The position numbers and the translations under genes were made by a program. The notes under the pieces were generated by a model. It searched no databases. It saw only the letters and a list, made by a program, of their open reading frames with translations, and had not been told where the DNA came from. From Lachnospiraceae bacterium (GTDB lineage Bacteria; Bacillota; Clostridia; Lachnospirales; Lachnospiraceae), in contig QOUV01000006.1 of the NCBI GenBank assembly GCA_003862155.1, positions 1 to 64,000 of the forward strand: 64,000 nt of DNA, given 5' to 3'. Shown piece by piece: positions 7,601-15,713 of this stretch (position 1 is the first letter of the stretch; each line of letters begins with the position of its first letter).

Positions 7601-9602
7601 ATTATCATGTTTTCTGTCTGCAAGCTATGATGCTGATTTCCCAGTAAAAAGTTCCCATCTCACAGTGAGACATCCGGAAAGGACCTCTTTTTACTGGAAA
7701 GAACCGAAAATGTTTAGGACTGCTCCGGATAGTTATAAAAGTGACAGGTGCCATGTATTCTGGGATAATTCTGAGGTGACTGCCGGCTTAAAACAAACTG
7801 GGTACATAGACAAAGATGAAAATGGATACAGTAATAGAGTCTACAATGACAGGATAATAGGAATCTATGAAACGGATCACATATTTTCTGCAATATGGGA
7901 TGTAAACATTACACTCACATTTGATGGAAATGGTCAGACAAATGGTGCCAGAAACTATTCGAAAGACTACAACGGCCAAACTTTTATATTTGCAGGGAAT
8001 ACCGGTCCTGATGAGAGGAGTGACGAGTATTTCAAGAAGTCTGTCACGAGAAACAGGTACGCCTATGACCTGATGAAAGACAGAGATTATAAGCATGGGT
8101 TTTCATTTCAAGGATGGAGTTTTTATAAAGACTCATCGTATATGACAAACGAAGTATTTTGTGCAGGTGATACGTTGCGCTGGCCAGGGCAGACTGCGGT
8201 AGAAGTTTATTACAAAAATAATTATTCAAATGTTGAAGCTTTGAAACTATACTTTTCTGCCCTTGAGCATGGAAAACTACTTACAAACGGTCAGAATGCA
8301 GAACTTAAAATTTACGTAGTCTGGGACGAATACCCGGTTATCACGGCAAATGATGTATCATTTTATGCAGATGAGCTGTCTGATAAGAACACTGTCATAA
8401 AGAAGCTCTTGTCAAAAGATACGGTGATAGCTACAGATCGTGAGGATGGAATCATCGACAGAAGGTATATAGATCTTTATACAGATCCTGTTAGAAAGAC
8501 TTTTTCCGTAGAAGCTTTTAAGAATATGGGTGATGTGGGAAGCGTTGTAGTCTACTACTCTGTTGCGGATAAGAACGTAGCTGACACTAACAGGTTCAAG
8601 CAGAACAGGTCTGTTACATCTGCTAAAGTCACTGTCTTAAGTGACGATGCGGAGGATACATCAGATGACATTCCTTTGTCTGGGAGGAGAGGCAACGCAG
8701 GGACATCATCCGACAGTTATTACTCGACTCCAATCTATGTCAGATCGATTTCTGAATCGGCACTTAATACTTTAGAGGCAAAGTCAGTATGGAAAGAGGA
8801 AAGATACAAAAAAGCATTAAGTGAAGCTGTAAAAGATGATTCAGAAGGCATTGAGAAATGGATATTTTCAGGGGATGACATCCGTAAATCAAAAGATATG
8901 CTTTATAGTGGCACAGCTGATGTGCTTAGCTGGAGAAATACGTTCGTTACAAATAAGGTGTCGGATATAAAGACTGCTGAAAGCCAGAAAAACAAGCCGC
9001 TTATAGTTGAAGAAGGGCTTTCATCGGTGAGACTGACCTGGGATATCAATTCAGAAACTGACAGGGTAGAGGTGACTGTTTCAAACTGGGGAGAATCTAA
9101 AAAGAAAACTCTGAGGCGGCTGTCTGGGCAGAAGATGAATTCTGGAATAGTATTCGATGATCTAAAACCAGACACCACATATCTGGCGGAAGCTGTTTTC
9201 TACTACCGCGGGAATGAGTTTATGACATACAAAGAGACTTTTAATACAAAAAAACTCAGAAAGCCAACGCTTTCTATTTATAAGCCAGGCAGTGGCATTC
9301 GGGATATACGTTTACTATTTGAAAATGACCATTTGACAGAATCATACACTATTGAACGCAGGTGTATTAAGGGGAATGGGGTAAAACACTGGGAAGCTAT
9401 TAAAAAGATAGATGAATTTACTGTAAATGGCAGTGGAGAGAATTATCTGGGCTCTGATGTCGTAATGCTTGATACCAGAATCCCTGATCAAGGGGTATAT
9501 AGATACAGGGTTAGAGCATTTGGAAGCAGGATTGGGCATGACAATCAAAGTGAACGAAGTGAGTATTCGAACGAGGTCGAAGCGGCGACGAATGTCATTT
9601 GA
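4665..9602 (+). CDS. Giant secreted beta-helix surface protein with InlB-like and Fn3-like modules
   Basis: A 1645-residue exported protein. A signal peptide occupies residues 1-31 with likely cleavage after VRA. Residues 33-75 carry 15-residue imperfect repeats starting EPATE or EPVIE, then a lysine/threonine-rich spacer. About residues 240-900 show the short recurring turns (LTLDNANI, GTIKNSYLYG, LNITNCHLYG) of a right-handed parallel beta-helix. An InlB B-repeat-like unit (TLTFDGNGQTNG) begins near 1086, a DUF5011/HYR-like Ig unit near 1223, and two fibronectin III-like units from about 1445. There is no LPXTG or obvious C-terminal anchor, so attachment may be through the pilus-like machine. 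GAGGGAG precedes ATG 4665. A role as adhesin or glycan-binding tip is inferred. Confidence 0.75.
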   Translation: MSGKRRIQKGICVLLATVVIITHFSVSSVRAEENTEPATEDTRVAEIGIPEPVIEETTDQDIGNPEPATKKTKDSENKESVTKKAKIPETEETEVTKKQKTKARMGPVLRKKVLVKNAAKTANDGRFTKTLNFSVPKLSSSGYSDNVSFSVSSWKTTGAGRGDSQNASLSLTQSGRSCSVKLENLLDFETYTVKVKYEQAYSVVNANGTVTAKKKTGSLTKSATTPKDTVIRSSYDLKEKVHKYSSLSIAKNIDCGSLQSDIDGVERKKWLVDGDIKKISINGGGHSVKRTEDGFVFRIYNGAKLTLDNANILAYSGKQVFIRTYGGEYETINPSQNAKGSGIKVGMVSAYDEDKSSSIGQLTLNNSKILAHNCAILLRNGSGTIKNSYLYGMGETNAFTYNDFDDYIGNGIYVQNSGNGKADLTVSGTKLYGRFNGVILQGNVKAGIDNCELRGDCGDAVDFRSSGKLNITNCHLYGVKGIDNFDDATYTAVSKSLKNGRLDRNIFNKTIGKKGTVTVSDTSISVNTGAFAGNAFVNSYAVQNRGKLVIGKGVSIKAVHSKAWSLKQSKDRAEACGIYNCLKLWLPADITISADDRGIVGRRNIDAVRNTEIIKKISSAKADSIERSVITAEDISDLLDYGDNSIMNISGGEIKAGNIAVEVQFGSVYIEPERSVKIYGNACGILTGKNGKDKIFDKSNYDPFCHLEIDGSGTAQIQSSLQGTGISVKQNSTAVLIEKNIRISGERGRCANGIKNEGELYLKNANIQAQKNGIINSATGEAYIGDDLDDSGNRVDIKGSSRGLDNNGKCFYYRDVNITDSSQAAVWQNGIFYMLPGSVVEPKGPANSIYLTSKKKNGKQVKSNVRILYEEQYENKLPSIRASFNLAANDRKPGRIMVKLFTADGQNDISSASYKNMADKEKLRIMRQLTGFSLSFDKVADHKAILRCGIGPYVLDKNMEAALQPEEGEKTNGNTGTIVLSCFLSASYDADFPVKSSHLTVRHPERTSFYWKEPKMFRTAPDSYKSDRCHVFWDNSEVTAGLKQTGYIDKDENGYSNRVYNDRIIGIYETDHIFSAIWDVNITLTFDGNGQTNGARNYSKDYNGQTFIFAGNTGPDERSDEYFKKSVTRNRYAYDLMKDRDYKHGFSFQGWSFYKDSSYMTNEVFCAGDTLRWPGQTAVEVYYKNNYSNVEALKLYFSALEHGKLLTNGQNAELKIYVVWDEYPVITANDVSFYADELSDKNTVIKKLLSKDTVIATDREDGIIDRRYIDLYTDPVRKTFSVEAFKNMGDVGSVVVYYSVADKNVADTNRFKQNRSVTSAKVTVLSDDAEDTSDDIPLSGRRGNAGTSSDSYYSTPIYVRSISESALNTLEAKSVWKEERYKKALSEAVKDDSEGIEKWIFSGDDIRKSKDMLYSGTADVLSWRNTFVTNKVSDIKTAESQKNKPLIVEEGLSSVRLTWDINSETDRVEVTVSNWGESKKKTLRRLSGQKMNSGIVFDDLKPDTTYLAEAVFYYRGNEFMTYKETFNTKKLRKPTLSIYKPGSGIRDIRLLFENDHLTESYTIERRCIKGNGVKHWEAIKKIDEFTVNGSGENYLGSDVVMLDTRIPDQGVYRYRVRAFGSRIGHDNQSERSEYSNEVEAATNVI

Positions 9603-9664
9603 TGAAAAAATGTGCTGTATCAGAAAATAATGTTTGACGACAACAATCAATATCTGTGTTATAC

Positions 9665-9688
9665 TAAAGGGGCAGGTTTGCCCCTTTA
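9665..9688. terminator. Perfect 10-bp hairpin between surface-protein gene and CNNM gene
   Basis: The arms TAAAGGGGCA and TGCCCCTTTA flank a GGTT loop. No clear T-tract follows on either strand. It may be a weak terminator for the surface-protein operon. A TTGACG at 9634-9639 and a TATACT at 9660-9665, though 20 bases apart, hint at a promoter just upstream. In that case the hairpin would sit at the 5' end of the next mRNA. Confidence 0.45.
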
Positions 9689-9727
9689 ATCTCACAATAT
9701 CGGGCGTACTGATGTTTGGAGAAACGT

Positions 9728-11005
9728 ATGATAGCTGTTCAGATCATAATTTTGATTATTCTTTTAGCACTCTCAGGATTTTTTTCTTCGGCCGAGACTG
9801 CCCTAACTACTGTCAGCCATATAAAGATCCGCACAATGGCAAATCAGGGCGATTCCCGTGCGAAGATGGTCCAGAAGGTTACTTCGAATACCCCGAAGAT
9901 GCTCTCTGCGGTGCTTATCGGGAATAATATCGTAAACATTTCCGCATCGTCCCTTGCGACTGTTATTTTCATGAATCTGTTTGGAAGCTCTGGAGCAGGG
10001 ATAGCTACAGGCATTATGACATTTCTTGTCCTGATCTTTGGTGAGATTACGCCGAAGAATATGGCAAGCCGTCAGTCACTTAAGCTTTCGCTTCGTGTAG
10101 CAGGCATTATATATGCTATTACAGTAGTACTGACACCGGCCATTTTTGTAGTAAACCATATCTGTGGCTTTATAATGAAAATAGCTGGAGCAGATAAAGA
10201 TGACAAAAAGTCCAGGATGACAGAAGCTGAATTCCGTACGATAGTGGACGTGGGGAATGAGAGTGGTGCGATAGAGAATGAAGAGAAGGATTATATAAAT
10301 AACCTCTTTGATTTTTCAGATACAGAGGTCAGGGAGATAATGATCCCGAGAATCGACGCCACTATGATAAATGTCAACTGGTCTTATTCCAAAGTCAGAA
10401 GCGTGTTCATGGAGAAAATGTACACGAGGATTCCTGTGTATGACACGGATACGGATCATGTCATTGGGATTTTGAATATGAAGGATCTGATCAAGCGAAA
10501 GGATGGCGAGCAGTTCTCACTTAAGAGTTATCTGAGAGAGCCTTTTTTTACATTTGAGTTTAAAAATGCCGACGAACTTTTCAACCAGATGAGAAAAGGA
10601 CACATTCATATGGCAATAGTTCTCGATGAATTTGGTTCTGTTTCAGGCATTGTCACGCTTGAAGACCTTCTCGAGGAACTTGTCGGAAATATACAGGACG
10701 AGTACGATGGAAGAGAAGCCCCTGAATTTACAGAGGATGGGCCGGGAGAATATACTGTTCTCGGATCTATGAATCTTGACGATCTGTCAGACAAACTCGG
10801 ACTGAAGCTGGAATCCGAAGACTATGATACGATAGGCGGCTACCTTTTGGGGCTCTTCGATCACCTTCCGAGGAAGGGAGAAAGCTATGTGACAAAGGAG
10901 GGAGTTATTTTTACCGCCTCTGATGTCAGACACAGAAGAATAGTGAAGGTAAAGATAAAGATTCCGCAGAAAGAGGAAAGCAGAGGCGAGACCGAAAAAG
11001 ATTAA
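9728..11005 (+). CDS. CNNM/CorC-family transporter (DUF21, CBS pair, CorC_HlyC domains)
   Basis: A 425-residue protein of the hemolysin C/CorC/CNNM type. Residues 1-160 form the DUF21 membrane domain with four helices and the signature FFSSAETALTTVS and FGEITPKN. A tandem CBS pair follows at about 200-320 (TRIPVYD; VLDEFGSVSGIVTLEDLLEELVG). The C-terminal CorC_HlyC domain ends near 415. Family members act in magnesium or cobalt efflux. I choose ATG 9728 because GGAG at 9718-9721 is well placed; an in-frame TTG at 9716 lacks a site. The old hemolysin label is not supported by function in most homologues. Confidence 0.88.
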   Translation: MIAVQIIILIILLALSGFFSSAETALTTVSHIKIRTMANQGDSRAKMVQKVTSNTPKMLSAVLIGNNIVNISASSLATVIFMNLFGSSGAGIATGIMTFLVLIFGEITPKNMASRQSLKLSLRVAGIIYAITVVLTPAIFVVNHICGFIMKIAGADKDDKKSRMTEAEFRTIVDVGNESGAIENEEKDYINNLFDFSDTEVREIMIPRIDATMINVNWSYSKVRSVFMEKMYTRIPVYDTDTDHVIGILNMKDLIKRKDGEQFSLKSYLREPFFTFEFKNADELFNQMRKGHIHMAIVLDEFGSVSGIVTLEDLLEELVGNIQDEYDGREAPEFTEDGPGEYTVLGSMNLDDLSDKLGLKLESEDYDTIGGYLLGLFDHLPRKGESYVTKEGVIFTASDVRHRRIVKVKIKIPQKEESRGETEKD

Positions 11006-11035
11006 AAAATCACACGTTCACTGTTAATTGATTCT

Positions 11036-11057
11036 CTATTTTGGTATAATCAGATAG
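11036..11057 (+). promoter_or_regulatory. Extended -10 promoter for the TPR lipoprotein gene
   Basis: TATAAT at 11045-11050 is preceded by TGG, an extended -10. The -35 position (TGTTAA, 11022-11027, 17-bp spacer) is weak. The predicted start of transcription is about 11057, only about 3 bases before ATG 11060, and there is no ribosome site. The mRNA may be leaderless. Confidence 0.55.
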
Positions 11058-11059
11058 TT

Positions 11060-11728
11060 ATGAAGATGAAGAAATTACTATTAAGCATTTGTTCCCTGGG
11101 ACTTATATTTTCTTTAGCATTTCCACTGACTGGATGTGGTTCAAAGAAGAAACAGGACGAGTACAAAAGGGACGGCATAGAGGCTATGCAGGACAAGGAC
11201 TATGACAGGGCGCTGAAGTGTTTCAGTGGCGCATTGGCACAGTCGGGCAGAGTTGGAAAAGACGAGCAGGACATAGCACTCTACAAGGCATCTGCACAGT
11301 ATAAGCTTGGGAAGAAGAATGCAGCACTAAAAACACTTGAGAGTCTTCTGAAATTTAATCCAGAGGATTACAAAGCACTGTATCTGATGGGACTTATATA
11401 CTGCGATGATGCAAAACCAGATAAGGCTTTTACTTATCTGAGTAAGGCATGCAGTGCGTCAGGAAAGTCCAGCCTGTATGAGAATGCTTATCTTTCTCTG
11501 ATAAATGCAGGCATGACCAAACAGGCTGATTCGTTTTACGGGAAAATGCCGAAGGAGGCGAAGGCTTCAAAGAAAGTGCTGAAGCTTCGGGTCATCTGCT
11601 ACGAGAATGAAAATGATTATTCAAATGCTCTGAATTGTGTCAAACACTACCTGAAGCAGTATCCCGATGATGAGGATATGAAAAAGGAACAGGATTTTCT
11701 GAAGACGGTGCTTAGAAGCGTTTCATAA
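11060..11728 (+). CDS. TPR-repeat lipoprotein
   Basis: A 222-residue protein. The signal peptide ends in a lipobox LTGC (cysteine near residue 28), so it should be lipid-anchored on the outer face of the membrane. From about residue 35 onward it shows tetratricopeptide repeats: YDRALKCFSGALAQSG, YKLGKKNAALKTLESLLKF, KALYLMGLIYCDDAKPDKAF and a last one near 190. These usually make a scaffold for protein contacts. ATG 11060 and ATG 11066 are both possible; neither has a Shine-Dalgarno site. It stands alone between the CNNM gene and the pyr operon, with its own promoter. Partner unknown. Confidence 0.75.
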   Translation: MKMKKLLLSICSLGLIFSLAFPLTGCGSKKKQDEYKRDGIEAMQDKDYDRALKCFSGALAQSGRVGKDEQDIALYKASAQYKLGKKNAALKTLESLLKFNPEDYKALYLMGLIYCDDAKPDKAFTYLSKACSASGKSSLYENAYLSLINAGMTKQADSFYGKMPKEAKASKKVLKLRVICYENENDYSNALNCVKHYLKQYPDDEDMKKEQDFLKTVLRSVS

Positions 11729-11777
11729 GATACTGCGGATAATTGTTAATACACTACAAAAGCTGTGGAGCAGGTTG

Positions 11778-13052
11778 ATGAAGATTATCATTAAAAATGG
11801 ACGAGTTATTAATCCGGCAGACAGAATGGACACCCTGGCTGATGTCTTAGTCGAAGATGGAAGGGTAAAGAGTATTTTGCCTGCTGTTACAGAGGGTGAC
11901 GCAGATGCAGTTATTGATGCGTCGGGCTGCTGGGTAATGCCCGGATTTATTGATATGCATGTGCATTTGAGGGATCCTGGACAGACAGAGAAGGAGACCA
12001 TTGATACAGGCATTGAAGCAGCTGTAAGTGGAGGCTTTACGACGATAGTCGCGATGGCAAACACGGTGCCTGTCGTTGACAATGAAGAGACGTACCAATA
12101 CGTTTGCGACAAAGCAAAAAAGCATGGAAAAGTCACTGTTCTTCAGGCGGGATCTATCACAAAAGGACTTAAGGGTGAGGAACTTTCAGATCTAAAAGGA
12201 CTTATTGCAGCAGGCTGCAGGGTATTCTCCGAAGACGGGAAGAGTGTGATGAACTCAGCCCTTATGAGACAGGCCATGAAGATTATCAAGGCTTCAGGAG
12301 GTGTCATTTTAGATCACTGTGAGGATAAGCCTCTGGTAGAGGGCGGTGTCGTAAATATGACAGAATCCGGGCGCCTTTCCCTGCCGGGCATTTCAAACGC
12401 TGTCGAGGATATAATAGCGGTAAGGGATATCATGCTTGCGAAGGAGACCGGAGTATGGCTTCACCTATGCCACTGTTCTACGGTGGGAGCAGAGCAGTAT
12501 CTTTATCAGGCAAAGGAGGCGGGGATCCGCGTCAGCGGAGAAGTCTGCCCGCACCATTTCTCACTGAGCTGTGAGGATATACCGGATAATAATGACGCGA
12601 ACTACAAGATGAATCCACCTCTTCGCACCAGAGCAGATGTTGCGGCATTAAGAGAGGGCATCTCGAATGGCATTTTTGACTGTATAAGTACCGACCACGC
12701 CCCACATACTCAGGAGGAGAAGGCACGCAGTTTTCTGAAGGCACCATTTGGTATCGTTGGACTTGAGACTGCGGCAGCACTAACGAATTCAGTTCTGGTA
12801 AACGGTGGATATCTGACACCTATGGGAATGGCCGAGAAGATGAGTTTTAATCCATCGAGGATTTTAGGTATTTCCAGGGGAGACATAAGCATTGGAAATA
12901 TTGCCGATATAGTTGTTTTTGACCCAAAGAAGGTCTGGACAGTTGACCCTGATAAGTTTAAGAGTAAGGGCAGGAATACTCCGTTCAAAGGCAAAAAACT
13001 GACCGGTCAGGTCAGAGCAGTTTTATACAAAGGGCAGATAACAAAGCAATAG
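11778..13052 (+). CDS. pyrC: Dihydroorotase
   Basis: Third step of UMP synthesis: reversible cyclisation of carbamoyl-aspartate to dihydroorotate. The product is 424 residues, class I (PyrC of Bacillus type) length. The metal site starts with DMHVHLRDPGQTEKET. Later ligands lie in LDHCEDKPL and LHLCHCST, and STDHAPHT carries the catalytic aspartate. It opens an operon with pyrF, pyrK, pyrD and pyrE. ATG 11778 is preceded by GGAG at 11767-11770; an in-frame TTG at 11775 is less well placed. No PyrR-type attenuator is visible in the 49-base gap upstream, so regulation is unclear. pyrB and carA/B are not in the window. Confidence 0.95.
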   Translation: MKIIIKNGRVINPADRMDTLADVLVEDGRVKSILPAVTEGDADAVIDASGCWVMPGFIDMHVHLRDPGQTEKETIDTGIEAAVSGGFTTIVAMANTVPVVDNEETYQYVCDKAKKHGKVTVLQAGSITKGLKGEELSDLKGLIAAGCRVFSEDGKSVMNSALMRQAMKIIKASGGVILDHCEDKPLVEGGVVNMTESGRLSLPGISNAVEDIIAVRDIMLAKETGVWLHLCHCSTVGAEQYLYQAKEAGIRVSGEVCPHHFSLSCEDIPDNNDANYKMNPPLRTRADVAALREGISNGIFDCISTDHAPHTQEEKARSFLKAPFGIVGLETAAALTNSVLVNGGYLTPMGMAEKMSFNPSRILGISRGDISIGNIADIVVFDPKKVWTVDPDKFKSKGRNTPFKGKKLTGQVRAVLYKGQITKQ

Positions 13053-13065
13053 AAAGGACAAGAGG

Positions 13066-13986
13066 ATGATAGAGAAACTTATCTCTGAGATCCATAAGAA
13101 ACAGGCACCTATAGTAGTAGGACTCGATCCGAATATGGCATTTATTCCGTCATTTATTAAAAAGGCGGCTATAGAAGAGTGTGGTGAAACCTTAGAGGCA
13201 GCTGCTGGTGCTGTTCTCGCCTTTAATAAGGCGATAGTCGATGCTGTATACGATCTTGTGCCAGCTGTAAAGCCACAGATTGCCATGTATGAGCAGTTCG
13301 GGATTCCGGGCCTTATTGCTTATAAGGAAACTATAGATTACTGCAGGAGCAGGGGCCTTTTTGTCATAGCTGATGTAAAGAGAGCAGATATTGGATCCAC
13401 ATCCAAATCTTATGCTAATGCCCACCTTGGGAAGATCACTGTCGGGAAGAAGTCTGTTCCGGTATTTGATGCGGATTTTGCGACGGTAAATCCTTACCTT
13501 GGGACAGATGGAGTAAAGCCTTTTCTCGATGTATGTAAAGATGAGGACAAAGGTATCTTTGTTCTCGTAAAGACTTCAAACCCATCGAGCGGAGAGTTCC
13601 AGGACAAAAAGATCGGATGGAATACTCTCTATGAGCTTGTCGGAGATAAAGTAGAGGAGTGGGGAAAGGACCTGCGCCATGGTCAGTACTCAGATGTAGG
13701 AGCTGTGGTAGGAGCTACTTATCCAGAGATGGGAGCGGAACTTCGTGAGAGAATGCCGCACACATTTATACTCGTTCCGGGATATGGAGCCCAGGGCGGA
13801 AAGGGAGCTGACTTGAAGGGATTCTTCGATAAGAATGGAGACGGAGCTATCGTCAACTCATCCCGCGGCATAATTGCAGCTTACACAAAGCCAGGCTATG
13901 AAAAGTACGGAGAAGAGAATTTTGCAGACGCTTCCAGAGCGGCTGTGCTTGATATGAAGCAGGATCTTAAAAATGCTATTGCCTGA
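13066..13986 (+). CDS. pyrF: Orotidine 5'-phosphate decarboxylase (long form)
   Basis: Converts OMP to UMP. At 306 residues it belongs to the longer subfamily, sometimes called type 2. The catalytic array DVKRADIGSTS contains the Lys-Asp pair. VGLDPNMAF near the N-terminus and GYGAQGGKGADLKGFF near residue 240 complete the substrate site. An AGAGG site precedes ATG 13066, 13 bases after the pyrC stop. The next gene, pyrK, starts 27 bases after the pyrF stop. All the pyr genes lie on the same strand with short gaps, so one transcript is expected. Confidence 0.95.
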   Translation: MIEKLISEIHKKQAPIVVGLDPNMAFIPSFIKKAAIEECGETLEAAAGAVLAFNKAIVDAVYDLVPAVKPQIAMYEQFGIPGLIAYKETIDYCRSRGLFVIADVKRADIGSTSKSYANAHLGKITVGKKSVPVFDADFATVNPYLGTDGVKPFLDVCKDEDKGIFVLVKTSNPSSGEFQDKKIGWNTLYELVGDKVEEWGKDLRHGQYSDVGAVVGATYPEMGAELRERMPHTFILVPGYGAQGGKGADLKGFFDKNGDGAIVNSSRGIIAAYTKPGYEKYGEENFADASRAAVLDMKQDLKNAIA

Positions 13987-14013
13987 AGTGCTCAGGTGTA
14001 CAGGAGGTATGTC

Positions 14014-14793
14014 ATGGAGGAAGACAAGAGGAAAAAAGAGACAGCGTTTATCATAAGACAGGAGCAGGTCGCTGAGAATATTTTCTCTATGTGGATAAAC
14101 ACACCGTCATCCCAGGTGGCAAAGCCGGGACAGTTTCTCAACCTGTTTTGCCATGATAAAAGCAGGCTTCTGCCAAGGCCTATTTCTATATGTGAGATAG
14201 ACAGGCTCAGGGGTTCTATCAGATTAGTTTACAGGGTTTCAGGAAAGGGGACGGATGAATTTTCGCATCTCTCGTCGGGAGATACGATCCAGTTTATCGG
14301 ACCTCTTGGAAATGGTTTTCCTCTGGACATTCCGCAGAAGGACGCCATGATAATAGGAGGAGGTATAGGGATCCCGCCGATGCTTGAGCTTGCGAAGGAA
14401 TTTCCGAGCAGCTGCAAGATAGTTCTTGGCTACAGTAATTTCCCATTCCTCAAAGAGGAGTTTGAAAAAACCGGTTCCAGTGTATATGTAGCCACCGAAA
14501 ACGGAAGCTACGGAACGAAGGGAACTGTAGTCAGTGCCATTATGGAGAATTATCTGAAGGCGAATGTGATCTTTGCCTGCGGACCACTTCCGATGCTTCG
14601 CGCTGTGAAGCAGTTTGCAAAGGTTAGAAATATGGAGTGCTATATTTCTATGGAAGAGAAGATGGCCTGCGGAGTTGGCGCCTGCCTCGGGTGTACGATT
14701 GACACTGTAGATGTAAACGGACATCTGAATGTCAAGAAGGCGCGCGTATGTAAAGATGGCCCGGTATTTAACGCAAAGGAGGTTATCATATGA
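14014..14793 (+). CDS. pyrK: Dihydroorotate dehydrogenase B, electron-transfer subunit
   Basis: A 259-residue FAD and 2Fe-2S protein that passes electrons from dihydroorotate, via PyrD, to NAD+. The FAD-binding region contains RPISICEID and VYRVSGKGTDEFS. The NAD-binding region begins IIGGGIGIPPM. The C-terminal iron-sulfur ligands are in MACGVGACLGCTI plus a cysteine in ARVCKDGP. AGGAGG at 14002-14007 selects ATG 14014; an upstream in-frame GTG at 13996 lies on the other side of that site. The last four bases overlap the pyrD start. The pair PyrK-PyrD defines a class 1B enzyme. Confidence 0.94.
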   Translation: MEEDKRKKETAFIIRQEQVAENIFSMWINTPSSQVAKPGQFLNLFCHDKSRLLPRPISICEIDRLRGSIRLVYRVSGKGTDEFSHLSSGDTIQFIGPLGNGFPLDIPQKDAMIIGGGIGIPPMLELAKEFPSSCKIVLGYSNFPFLKEEFEKTGSSVYVATENGSYGTKGTVVSAIMENYLKANVIFACGPLPMLRAVKQFAKVRNMECYISMEEKMACGVGACLGCTIDTVDVNGHLNVKKARVCKDGPVFNAKEVII

Positions 14794-15704
14794 TGAACAG
14801 ACCTGATTTGACGACTGATCTGGGCTTTGTGACTCTGAAGAATCCTGTGCTGACAGCCAGCGGAACCTTCGGAAGCGGCGAAGAATACTCGGATTTTATT
14901 GATATTTCAAGGCTTGGCGCAGTTATTACAAAGGGAGTGTCAAGAACTCCGTGGGAAGGAAATGAATCACCGCGTATTGCCGAGACTCCGTCTGGGATGC
15001 TGAATTCTATAGGACTTGAGAATCCGGGTGTAGATGTATTTTTAAAGCGGGATCTGCCATTTTTAAAAAATGCAGGTGCTACTGTCGGTGTAAACGTCTG
15101 CGGACACACCGAGGATGAATATGTCGATGTTGTAAAGAGACTCGATGATCCGGCTATCGCTTTTCTGGAGATAAATATCAGCTGCCCTAATGTAAAAGCA
15201 GGAGCTCTTGCCTTTGGAACAGATCCTGCCGAGGTCGAGAAGATCACAAAGCTTATAAAGAAAAATACCAGGAAGCCTGTAGTTATGAAGCTTACTCCTA
15301 ATGTGACAGATATAAAGGAGATCGCTAAGGCTGCAGAAGCTGGTGGAGCAGATGGCATATCTCTTATCAATACTATTACTGGTATGAAGATTGATGTTGA
15401 GAAGCAGACCTTCGAACTGGCCAATAAGACCGGAGGATTGAGCGGTCCGGCAATTCACCCTGTTGCAGTGCGTATGGTCTATGAGGCAGCAGCGGCAGTG
15501 AAGATTCCGATCATTGGAATGGGCGGTATATCAGACTGGAAGGATGCTGTAGAGATGATGCTCGCAGGAGCCTCGGCGGTGGCTGTCGGCGCTGCAAATT
15601 TCTACAATCCAGAAGCCGCGATTGAGATTATTGACGGTATAGAGAAGTATCTGGACGACCACGACATAGACAGAGTAAGCGACATAGTCGGAGCAGTTCA
15701 TTAA
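14790..15704 (+). CDS. pyrD: Dihydroorotate dehydrogenase B, catalytic subunit
   Basis: A 304-residue FMN enzyme that oxidises dihydroorotate to orotate. Class 1B is shown by its pairing with pyrK and by NISCPNVKAGALAFG followed later by the FMN-phosphate loop GMGGISDWKDAVEMM. The catalytic base of class 1B enzymes is a cysteine, and NISCPN carries a cysteine in the expected neighbourhood. AAGGAGG at 14776-14782 serves ATG 14790; a second ATG follows at once. The ATGA overlap with pyrK suggests equal synthesis of the two subunits. Confidence 0.95.
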   Translation: MMNRPDLTTDLGFVTLKNPVLTASGTFGSGEEYSDFIDISRLGAVITKGVSRTPWEGNESPRIAETPSGMLNSIGLENPGVDVFLKRDLPFLKNAGATVGVNVCGHTEDEYVDVVKRLDDPAIAFLEINISCPNVKAGALAFGTDPAEVEKITKLIKKNTRKPVVMKLTPNVTDIKEIAKAAEAGGADGISLINTITGMKIDVEKQTFELANKTGGLSGPAIHPVAVRMVYEAAAAVKIPIIGMGGISDWKDAVEMMLAGASAVAVGAANFYNPEAAIEIIDGIEKYLDDHDIDRVSDIVGAVH

Positions 15705-15713
15705 GGAGAAAAC

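Noticed and set aside
9634..9927. 97-residue open frame overlapping the CNNM gene start
   Set aside because: It is a frame-shifted shadow of the CNNM gene, without a ribosome site.
11729..11777. PyrR attenuator before pyrC
   Set aside because: The 49-base gap has no anti-terminator/terminator pair or PyrR-binding loop.
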